Assembly: GCA_964342805.1 (NCBI GenBank)
Contig: CAYFHQ010000012.1
Span: 1-51,093 of the forward strand
Direction of reading: 5' to 3'
Source: CAYFHQ01 sp964342805
GTDB lineage: Bacteria; Bacillota; Clostridia; Peptostreptococcales; Acidaminobacteraceae
DNA: 51,093 nucleotides
Shown: positions 8,136 through 15,259 of the stretch, in pieces
How the letters are laid out: each line of letters starts with the position of its first letter
How positions within the stretch are numbered: the stretch's first letter is position 1
Made by a program: the position numbers and the translations under genes
The notes under the pieces: model-generated
Told to the model about the DNA's origin: nothing
Database searches by the model: none
What the model saw: only the letters and a program-made list of their open reading frames with translations

Positions 8136-9279
8136 TCAGCTTTCCACCCTCATTCTTTAACAACCAAACGCTCATGAGCGCAGTCAGTGGTACGGTCAGA
8201 ATAATACCCATACTACCTGCAAGTCCTTGAATGACTTCAATGGAGATAAAGGGCATGTTGATCATCTGACGATAACTCATTTGATATCCCCATATTAGCA
8301 GAATCAAGGTCAAAGAACCACCTGCAAATGCCAGGATCAAGGTATTGGCCATGGTTCCCATAATATCTTTACCCACATTCATCCCACTCTTCAACAAGTC
8401 TTTGGCTTTTAGGCTCGGGTCTGCCCCATGGATTTCCTGGATAGACGAGGAAATGGACATGGCCACATCCATGATGGCTCCCAGGGAAGCAATGAGGATG
8501 GAGGCAAACATTAAACCTCTAATCTGGATCTGATAATCCTGGGCCACGTAAATGAGCTGTTCACCCTTTTCCATGTGGACGCCAGAGATATTGACCAATG
8601 AACTGAAGACATAGGAAATGATCCCTGCACAGGTAATGCCAATAATGGTTCCCAAGATTGCCGAAGCGGTTTTCCGTTCGAATCCACTGATCAGTATAAA
8701 GGAAACCACTGTAATCATAGACGTTATGCCAATGGACACCCATACCGGATTATGCCCTTGGAAGATCAATGGGATCATGACAAAAACAATCATCACACCC
8801 GTAAACACCAAGGAAACCAGGGACTGGACGCCCTTCATGCCCCCAAATCGAACCAGGAGGAGGGCAAACAAGCCAGCAAGCAGGTAGAGATAGTTTTGAC
8901 GCTTGTGTTGGTAAACCCAGACATTTTCCCCTTCGTCCGTTTCCCGGATACCAACGATAATATGCATACCTTCCTTGGCCAGGACATTGTGGGCCCGGCT
9001 CAGTAGATTTGTTGATGGATACACATTCCCCTTGTAGTCTCCTGTCAAGACTTCAACAGTCAGCTTTTGCTTGCCAACCATCAAGTTGGGGATTATGGTG
9101 TCTTCTTCGAGCGCTTCGGACTCTATGGTTCGTACGACTGCTTCCTCAAATAGTTGGTTATAGTACTGGGGTAGGTTCATCCCCATCTGTAGCAATGGAG
9201 AAGTCGTAATCACAATCGGTATTGCAATAATTACCAGTACCATAATCAGTCGATGTAGCTGCGTTTTATACTTTCTCAT
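8083..9279 (-). CDS. YibE/F-family membrane protein
   Basis: 398 residues: an N-terminal membrane helix, an extracellular domain of about 100 residues (contains a TVEVLTGDYKGNVYPSTN stretch), then about seven membrane helices with the family's conserved SSIQEIHGADPSLK and SGMNVGKDIMGTMANTLILAF segments. This is the standard YibE/YibF architecture of Firmicutes, where the two halves are one protein. The molecular function of the family is not established. The ATG at 9279 follows GAGGGAGGGG. On the lower strand a TATAAT lies at 9306-9311, a plausible -10 box. The 3' end overlaps the small Lys/Cys-rich gene. Confidence 0.85.
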   Translation of the reverse strand: MRKYKTQLHRLIMVLVIIAIPIVITTSPLLQMGMNLPQYYNQLFEEAVVRTIESEALEEDTIIPNLMVGKQKLTVEVLTGDYKGNVYPSTNLLSRAHNVLAKEGMHIIVGIRETDEGENVWVYQHKRQNYLYLLAGLFALLLVRFGGMKGVQSLVSLVFTGVMIVFVMIPLIFQGHNPVWVSIGITSMITVVSFILISGFERKTASAILGTIIGITCAGIISYVFSSLVNISGVHMEKGEQLIYVAQDYQIQIRGLMFASILIASLGAIMDVAMSISSSIQEIHGADPSLKAKDLLKSGMNVGKDIMGTMANTLILAFAGGSLTLILLIWGYQMSYRQMINMPFISIEVIQGLAGSMGIILTVPLTALMSVWLLKNEGGKLNGKEKVLRKVEEEGEAV

Positions 9280-9311
9280 TGTCCCCTCCCTCGAATTCCT
9301 TCTCTATTATA

Positions 9312-9615
9312 ATATATTTCACCTGGTATCGCTTTGTTTAATTCTTGTGAACTTGCCACATAAAAATTGCATCTTTCTTGGCCTTTTTATATACTGGTAT
9401 GGTAAGGTAAAATATGTTATTTTGCACCATTCTTGTATACGAACTCCTGAGTGTTTTACTCCACTCTATCAAGGGATAGCGAAACTGTTATCCACTCGCA
9501 GTCAGAGTAACAACTTCAGTAGGATGTATACGGGACGACTAGGGGCGATCTGGTCTTTATTCCATTGAGGGATGGGATATTTGCATGGGATCGCAAGGAA
9601 ACAGGGAGGATTTAT
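9312..9615 (+). other. long non-coding leader before the 5'-nucleotidase gene
   Basis: About 300 bases without a supportable gene; an open frame at 9347-9568 has no ribosome binding site and no family resemblance. The second half can fold into several hairpins (CTATC-AAG-GGATAG near 9466; GTTA...TAAC around 9488-9512), framed by two GTATAC motifs. It matches no riboswitch class I know. No clean promoter was found. Confidence 0.35.
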
Positions 9616-11565
9616 ATGAAGCAATTCAACAAGAAAGTCTGTTTGATGATGCTGATCATGATCATGATCACTGCATCTTTCGGCATGTCTTTCGCAAATG
9701 AAGAAACAGTAAAAATCACCATTCTACAAACTGCTGACCTTCACGGTCGTATTTACCCACACGATTATGCAACAGACTACGTGGATAAAGACGCAGGTCT
9801 AGCAAAGATCCAAACTCTCGTAAAAGAAGAACGTGCTAAAAATGAAAATGTGATTCTTATGGATGCTGGTGACACGGTTCAGGATAACAGTGCTGAACTC
9901 TTCAACGACCTGCCTATCCACCCAATGGTAGACGCCATGAACACCATGAAGTATGATGTTTGGGCCATTGGTAACCATGAATTCAACTTTGAAAAATCAT
10001 TCCTTGAAAGAAACATTGCTGCCTTTGAAGGTGCTGTACTTTCCGCTAACATTTACAAGGAAGGCACTGATGAAAGATGGCTAGACGGCTACAAGATCTT
10101 TGATAAAGGTGGCGTACGTGTTGCTGTTATCGGTATGATCCCTCCAAATGTACCCCTATGGGAGGCTTCTGCTCCAGGTCACTTTGCTGGTCTAGAGTTT
10201 ACAAAGCCACTGGCTGAAACCGGCAAAATTATTAAAGAGCTAGAAGGCAAGTACGATGTACTGGTTGGCGCTTACCACCTGGGTCCAGACGGACAGCACG
10301 GTTACGAAGGCGTTGAGGCAGTTGCAGAGCAGTACCCTGAGTTCGACGTAATCTTTGCAGGCCACGCCCACTCCAAGTACACAAATGAAATTAATGGCGT
10401 TAAGCTGATCGAGCCTGGCAAATACGGTTGGGCCCTTGCAAAAGCAGACATCGAAGTTGTTAAAAAAGGCGACAAGTTCGAAGTGGCTTCTGTAGAAGTA
10501 GAAAACCTAGAAACATACACGAAAGAAGCAAGTGCAGATATTACTGAAAAGTTCAAGTTTGTCCATGATCAGTCCATGGAAGACGCAAACACAGTAGTTG
10601 GTAAAATCGTAGAAAAGTTCATCCAGAGCCCTGACTACATTACAGGCGAAGACAAGATCACGACAATGCCTACAGCTCAGGTTCAGGATACGGCGATTAT
10701 CGACCTGATCAACGACGTTCAAATGCACTACACCAAGTCAGATGTCAGCTCTGCTGCCCTCTTTAACTTTGGTTCCAACCTAAGTGCAGGTGACTTTAAG
10801 AAGAAAGACGTTGCCTACATTTACAAGTATCCAAACACCCTAGTGGGCGTTAACATTTCTGGCGAAAACCTACTCAAGTACATGGAATGGTCTGCTGGCT
10901 ACTATAACACTTACAAAGAAGGCGACATGACCATCAGTTTTAACCCAGAAGTTCGTGGTTACAACTATGACATGTTCTCTGGTCTTACATACGAAGTCAA
11001 CGTGTCCAAGCCTGCTGGTGAGCGTGTTGAAAACGTACTGATCGATGGCAAGGCCATTGACCCAGCTAAGACCTACAAGCTAGCTATCAACAACTACCGT
11101 TTCGGTACCCTAATGGGTCTAGACCTGGTAACAGAAGCAGACAAGTACTACGATTCTTATGACCTTATGCAGGACAACGGTCGTATTCGTAGCCTGATCA
11201 TCAAGTACACAGAAGAAGTGAAAAAAGGCGTTCTAAACCCAACAGTGGACAACAACTGGAAGATCACAGGTGCAGACCTAGAGCAGCCATACAAGGAAGA
11301 CGTTCTAAAGATGGTGAAGGACGGCACGATTGCCATTCCTCGCTCTTCAGATGGCCGTACAGCTAACGTTTCTGCCCTAAACTTCTCAGACCTAGTCAAG
11401 TCTGGCCTACTAAAGCCAAACGCTTACAGCGTTCGCGTTGGTGATGTTCTTTGGAAGATCGCTAAGAATGCAGGCACTGACTGGAAGAACCTTGCTGAAC
11501 TGAACAAGATGGACAACCCCAACCTGATTATGCCAGGTCAAACGGTTTACCTACCTCTTCAGTAG
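9616..11565 (+). CDS. secreted 5'-nucleotidase / 2',3'-cyclic phosphodiesterase with LysM domain
   Basis: 649 residues. A signal peptide (MKQFNKKVCLMMLIMIMI to SFANEE) directs secretion. It is followed by a calcineurin-like metallophosphatase domain with ILQTADLHGRIYPHD, DAGDTVQD, IGNHEFN and AGHAHSKY metal-binding motifs, then the 5'-nucleotidase C-terminal domain (LFNFGSNLSAGDF, YKLAINNYRFG). The last 48 residues are a LysM module (YSVRVGDVLWKIAKNAG to LIMPGQTVYLPLQ) that binds peptidoglycan. The enzyme probably releases nucleosides and phosphate from external nucleotides at the cell wall. ATG at 9616 has GGGAGG 7 bases upstream. Codon use differs from the neighbours: CTA is a main Leu codon and GC-rich codons are scarcer, as expected for a strongly expressed gene. 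Own terminator at 11616. Confidence 0.93.
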   Translation: MKQFNKKVCLMMLIMIMITASFGMSFANEETVKITILQTADLHGRIYPHDYATDYVDKDAGLAKIQTLVKEERAKNENVILMDAGDTVQDNSAELFNDLPIHPMVDAMNTMKYDVWAIGNHEFNFEKSFLERNIAAFEGAVLSANIYKEGTDERWLDGYKIFDKGGVRVAVIGMIPPNVPLWEASAPGHFAGLEFTKPLAETGKIIKELEGKYDVLVGAYHLGPDGQHGYEGVEAVAEQYPEFDVIFAGHAHSKYTNEINGVKLIEPGKYGWALAKADIEVVKKGDKFEVASVEVENLETYTKEASADITEKFKFVHDQSMEDANTVVGKIVEKFIQSPDYITGEDKITTMPTAQVQDTAIIDLINDVQMHYTKSDVSSAALFNFGSNLSAGDFKKKDVAYIYKYPNTLVGVNISGENLLKYMEWSAGYYNTYKEGDMTISFNPEVRGYNYDMFSGLTYEVNVSKPAGERVENVLIDGKAIDPAKTYKLAINNYRFGTLMGLDLVTEADKYYDSYDLMQDNGRIRSLIIKYTEEVKKGVLNPTVDNNWKITGADLEQPYKEDVLKMVKDGTIAIPRSSDGRTANVSALNFSDLVKSGLLKPNAYSVRVGDVLWKIAKNAGTDWKNLAELNKMDNPNLIMPGQTVYLPLQ

Positions 11566-11615
11566 AAAGCCTTCCACGGCGAAGTCATTCCTTGAACAAA
11601 CATGTATTAAACCAC

Positions 11616-11655
11616 AAGCTGCTATTCGTGACCGAGTCACGGCTAGCAGCTTTTC
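11616..11655 (+). terminator. intrinsic terminator after the 5'-nucleotidase gene
   Basis: AAGCTGCTA-TT-CGTGAC pairs with GTCACG-GC-TAGCAGCTT around a CGA loop, followed by TTTCT. Confidence 0.85.
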
Positions 11656-11720
11656 TATTGCAGGAATCCACCACCTAAAGGACGAACACATAATCCAACA
11701 GTTCCTATGAGGAGGTCCCC

Positions 11721-12122
11721 ATGCCCTATACCATTTTAGTGGCCGAAGACGAAGCCAAGCTCAGAGAGTTCGTCCGGCTCTACATAAAAAAAGAAGGCTA
11801 CCCGGTGGTAGAAGCCACCAACGGTTTAGAAGCCGTCCAACTTTTCGATCCAGCCACCATTGATCGTAGGGGCCGTAGGGTCACCCTCAAGGACACCCCC
11901 CTCAACCTGGCACCCAAGGAGTACGACCTCCTGGTCTATCTCGTTGACCATAGAAAAGCCGCCCTGACCAGAGACCAAATCCTAGAGGCCATTTGGGGCC
12001 TCGATTTCGAAGGGGGCACCCGGGTCATCGACAACCATGTTAAGAAACTCAGAAGCAAGCTGGGTCCAGCGGGTGCTTATATCAAAACCGTGATCTCAGT
12101 CGGCTACAAGTTTGAGGAGTAA
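11721..12122 (+). CDS. OmpR-family response regulator with most of the receiver domain missing
   Basis: 133 residues against about 225-235 for the family. Residues 1-43 match the start of a receiver domain (MPYTILVAEDEAKLREFVRL, with the acidic pair E9-D10). The sequence then jumps directly to the linker and the complete winged-helix domain (from about residue 48: NLAPKEYDLLVYLVDHR to VIDNHVKKLRSKL and ISVGYKF). About 85-95 residues are absent: the strand with the phosphorylated Asp, the Thr/Ser and the Lys. The frame is kept across the junction near base 11850, so this is an in-frame deletion, natural or from assembly. If real, the protein could bind DNA but not be phosphorylated. Start ATG has GAGGAGG upstream; the histidine kinase follows after 3 bases. 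Confidence 0.85.
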   Translation: MPYTILVAEDEAKLREFVRLYIKKEGYPVVEATNGLEAVQLFDPATIDRRGRRVTLKDTPLNLAPKEYDLLVYLVDHRKAALTRDQILEAIWGLDFEGGTRVIDNHVKKLRSKLGPAGAYIKTVISVGYKFEE

Positions 12123-12125
12123 GCC

Positions 12126-13925
12126 ATGAAAAAAAGCATAACCCGTCGGGTCTTTTTCTCCGTTGTTGGGGTCTTTTTACTGGTCATGACCCTCCAGTGG
12201 ATCATGCAAAATACGATCGTTGAAGACATCTATTACCTGCGCACTGCCAGCCGGATGGACCGCCAGGTAGAATATCTTACAAGCCTCCTGTCCCAGCCCT
12301 TCACAGTAAAAGACATCCAGGACGTCACCCAGGACCTCTGGGCGGACCAGGACACCTCCCTGCTCGTCCTTAACAAGCGCGGCGAGATCATGAACCCTGC
12401 CTACCTGGACACCTTTAACCACGCAAGCCTCCAGGACGCCTCTGGCCACCCCTTCCGGATTCTCCTCTACGGCCTTGTGGACGAGTCAGGCCATTTTCGT
12501 CCCAATTTTAAAGCCATTCAAAGGGGAGATGCGGTCCTTGCCCATGGTGTCCTTATTCCCGGTACCAATGTGCTCATCCCCACGGACTTGTCTGTGAACG
12601 GAGCTCCATTGCCACAAGTGGACAGTCAGCTTTTCCCCGGTGCCCTTGTTGCCACCGGACAAGCCCTGACCCTTGAAGGCACCGTCAACGACTTGCAACT
12701 GACCATCCGAGACCGTGACCTCTCCAGCTACCAGCCTGAACGCCTCCTGGTGGAAGTCTTTCAACTACTGGTAGACCGGACGAACAGACAAGAGGACTAT
12801 AACAATATTTTGGAGGACGGCGGCTACACCTTCGTGGAAGAGGTCTCCGCCCTGGAACTCCAAGTACGGGTGCAAGAAGTTCAGCAAGGTGATCTCACCC
12901 ATACCCTTTACCTCATGACCACCCATCGCCCCGTTGCCGAGGCCTTTACGATATTAAACGGCTATTACCTCTACATATTTGCCTTCCAACTGGCCCTGGT
13001 TGTCCTCATCGTTTTTGCCTTGTCCCGCTATATCACCCGGCCGGTTATCAACTTGACCCAAGTGGCCACAGATATTGCCCAGCAAAACTTCACCCAGCGT
13101 GGCCATGTGGAGACCGGTGACGAGTTGGAAAGTCTTTCTGAGAGCCTCAATGCCATATCTGACAACCTGTCCACAGCCATTGACCACCTGGAAGAGAGTA
13201 ACCGGGACCTGGCCCAGGAAGCCATTCGGCGGGAGGCAGAAGAAAGCAGAATGCGCAACATGTTCCAGGCCCTTTCCCATGAGTTCAAGACGCCCCTGGG
13301 AATTATGTCAGGCTTTGTGGAAGTCCTCAGGGACGGTCTTGGAGACAAGGAACCGGCTTACTATTATGGAGCCATTGAAGAAGAAATCGACAACCTGGAC
13401 AGCCTGGTCCGAAGTACCCTGGCCCTGTCTCGCATGGAGTCTGGGGTTGACCAAGTCCACCTGGAAGCCATAGACCTTGAACCCTATGTGGCTTCTGTCC
13501 TAGGCAAGTTTGCCAACATGGCCAGGGAAAAGTCTATTGGTCTTTCCCATGACCTGCCCCAGGTCTCCGTGGCCATGGACCCCCTAAAAATGGACCAGGT
13601 CCTGAAAAACCTGATCCACAATGGGATCATTTATTCTCCTCCTGGCAGTCAGGTGACCCTTTGGGCAAGCCTTTCGTCCAGCCAAGAGACACCACGGACA
13701 ATCACTATCCATATCACCAATACCGGGGTCTCCATACCACACGACCAAGTGGACCACATCTGGGATCGTTTCTACCGGCTAGACCCGTCCCGCAACCGCG
13801 CATCGGGTGGGAGTGGCCTGGGTTTGACCATCGTAAAACATATTTTGGACCAGCATGGGTCAACCTATGGGGTGGTGTCCCGGGACAATGAGGTGGTCTT
13901 CTCATTTACCCTGCCTCTTGTCTAA
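12126..13925 (+). CDS. membrane sensor histidine kinase
   Basis: 599 residues. Membrane helix about 9-28, an extracellular domain of about 250 residues without a recognised fold, helix about 281-300, HAMP 301-353, HisKA with the phosphorylated His at 385 (FQALSHEFKTPLG), then the HATPase domain: N box at LIHNGIIYSP (about 496-505), TNTGVSI (about 531-537; an Asn-Thr-Gly form also seen in VanS/BaeS relatives), F box WDRFYR and G2 box GGSGLGLTIV. All catalytic elements are present, so the kinase looks functional although its partner regulator, 3 bases upstream, lacks the phosphorylation site. The lipoprotein gene downstream may encode a target or accessory sensor. Confidence 0.93.
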   Translation: MKKSITRRVFFSVVGVFLLVMTLQWIMQNTIVEDIYYLRTASRMDRQVEYLTSLLSQPFTVKDIQDVTQDLWADQDTSLLVLNKRGEIMNPAYLDTFNHASLQDASGHPFRILLYGLVDESGHFRPNFKAIQRGDAVLAHGVLIPGTNVLIPTDLSVNGAPLPQVDSQLFPGALVATGQALTLEGTVNDLQLTIRDRDLSSYQPERLLVEVFQLLVDRTNRQEDYNNILEDGGYTFVEEVSALELQVRVQEVQQGDLTHTLYLMTTHRPVAEAFTILNGYYLYIFAFQLALVVLIVFALSRYITRPVINLTQVATDIAQQNFTQRGHVETGDELESLSESLNAISDNLSTAIDHLEESNRDLAQEAIRREAEESRMRNMFQALSHEFKTPLGIMSGFVEVLRDGLGDKEPAYYYGAIEEEIDNLDSLVRSTLALSRMESGVDQVHLEAIDLEPYVASVLGKFANMAREKSIGLSHDLPQVSVAMDPLKMDQVLKNLIHNGIIYSPPGSQVTLWASLSSSQETPRTITIHITNTGVSIPHDQVDHIWDRFYRLDPSRNRASGGSGLGLTIVKHILDQHGSTYGVVSRDNEVVFSFTLPLV

Positions 13926-14001
13926 AGTTTCGCCATGGATACACAATGGATACGCCTCTGCCCTATCCTTGTCTTAGGATGAGATAGCAAAGGAGGACAC
14001 C

Positions 14002-14859
14002 ATGAAACACCTACTGATGATTTGCCTATGTTTGAGCCTGGGCCTAGCAGGCTGCACCAGCCAAACCCAAGGGCCCGGCCCCATGATGGACACCCATATT
14101 GGGGGTGCCATATTGAAGGAACCTGCCCGGGAGGCCCATGCCTCCATCTACAGCAACAGTGGGATCTATAAAACCAGTGACTACGGCCTCTTCACCCAGG
14201 CCATGACGGTTTATGGGCTTACTTTCATAGCAAAAGACGACATACCGGACACTTTTTTGAAACAGATTGGGACGACCATGGAAAGTCTCTTCCGACAAGA
14301 AGAAGGAATTGACTCTGTCCAGCAGGAAGCGGTCTTGTAGGGCCTTTACCAGTACCGGGCTGTCCTACCTGTCGTGAAGGGTGAAAAGGACATGGAGGGC
14401 CCTTGGCTGGACCAACTGGCCAGGGAAAATAGCATTTGTGACATTATCATGAAAACCGACGAAAAACAGACCATGGAAGTGGTGGAACACCTGCTCCATG
14501 CCATTACAGACGTAGGCCTCCACCATAGCCAGGCTGGGACCTGGTCGGTGTCAACGGATTCCGGCATTAAAGACCTTATGGACCAGGCTGTTGCCAATAA
14601 GACCTATGACGTGTCCAGCTACAAGGCCATGCCCGACGGGATTCGCAGACGGGTGGAAATTCAAGAATATGCCTACTGGCTCATCACCACCGGTTGGGAT
14701 ATCCAGACGGCCTACGGTCCAGAAGTCTCTTCTGAATGGCCGGTCAACACAAGAGAAGGACTGGCTTCCAGCCATCCTGATGCCATGGTTTTTTTTGACC
14801 AGGCTGTCACAAAAGTCCTCACCCCACCTACGGCAGAAGTCTTGTCTAGTTTTCAATAA
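14002..14859 (+). pseudogene. lipoprotein gene interrupted by an in-frame TAG
   Basis: The frame begins with a lipoprotein signal (MKHLLMICLCLSLGLAGC; lipidated Cys at residue 18), with AAGGAGGA before the ATG, and reads without a break to an amber codon at 14338-14340. The same frame then continues for 172 more codons to a TAA after 14854, with coherent protein-like sequence (GLYQYRAVLPVVKGEKDMEG follows the stop directly). Restoring one codon gives a 285-residue lipoprotein. No family is recognised. It follows the histidine kinase by 76 bases and is probably part of that operon. TAG ends other genes here, so recoding is unlikely. A fresh nonsense mutation or a sequencing error fits best; the 5' part alone would give a 112-residue lipoprotein. 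Confidence 0.75.
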
Positions 14860-14864
14860 GGGGT

Positions 14865-14893
14865 TTGACAAGGTCGAAAATTTATACTATGAT
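14865..14893 (+). promoter_or_regulatory. sigma-70-type promoter of the T-box/valS transcript
   Basis: TTGACA (14865-14870), 17-base spacer, TATGAT (14888-14893): a near-consensus vegetative promoter. Transcription should start near 14900, about 30 bases before the T-box leader. Confidence 0.85.
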
Positions 14894-14930
14894 CCCAAGT
14901 AACTACTCGGCCAGTAGGTCATAGAAAAAG

Positions 14931-15182
14931 CGTTGAAGAGGAAGAGTAATCGATTTTGGACCCTTTTAGAGAAGAGGCGGTTGGTGCAAGCCTTAGGGAA
15001 ATGGTCGGTGAACGTAGCCTTTGAGCTGTGGGAGGAACCCAACTTGTTTGTCTAAAGGGCAGTCACAAGTGGAAGTAGAACCCACCGGAAATCTCCGTTA
15101 TCAGATATGCGAGTGTTTGCTTTGCAAGAATTTAGGTGGTACCGCGGATACATCCGTCCTATTTTTTAGGACGGATTTTTTG
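14931..15182 (+). promoter_or_regulatory. T-box riboswitch, valine specifier
   Basis: Leader before valS with the T-box landmarks in order: an opening GAAGAGGAAGAGTA, the Stem I segment GGTTGGTGCAAGCC, a specifier region GAAC-GTA-GCC (15011-15019), and the T-box sequence AATTTAGGTGGTACCGCGG (15129-15147), followed by a terminator. The specifier GTA at 15014-15016 is a valine codon and would pair with the UAC anticodon of tRNA-Val. The UGGU bulge fits an A discriminator base. Uncharged tRNA-Val would stabilise the antiterminator and allow valS transcription. The codon call and the downstream gene agree independently. Confidence 0.93.
15152..15182 (+). terminator. T-box attenuator terminator
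   Basis: ATCCGTCCTA and TAGGACGGAT form a 10-bp stem followed by TTTTTTG, immediately after the T-box sequence. It is the OFF state of the valS leader. Confidence 0.9.
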
Positions 15183-15259
15183 TTTTTTGAATCAACCGGG
15201 AGATTCATCTATCTGTGGGTAGACCCCTAAATAAACCCTTTGGCATAAGGAGTGAAACT

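Noticed and set aside
9347..9568. 73-codon open frame upstream of the nucleotidase gene
   Set aside because: No ribosome binding site, no protein-family pattern, and it covers a region with strong RNA hairpins.
14338..14340. UAG read as pyrrolysine in the lipoprotein gene
   Set aside because: TAG ends other genes here (for example 1350 and 11565), and the protein is not a methylamine methyltransferase.
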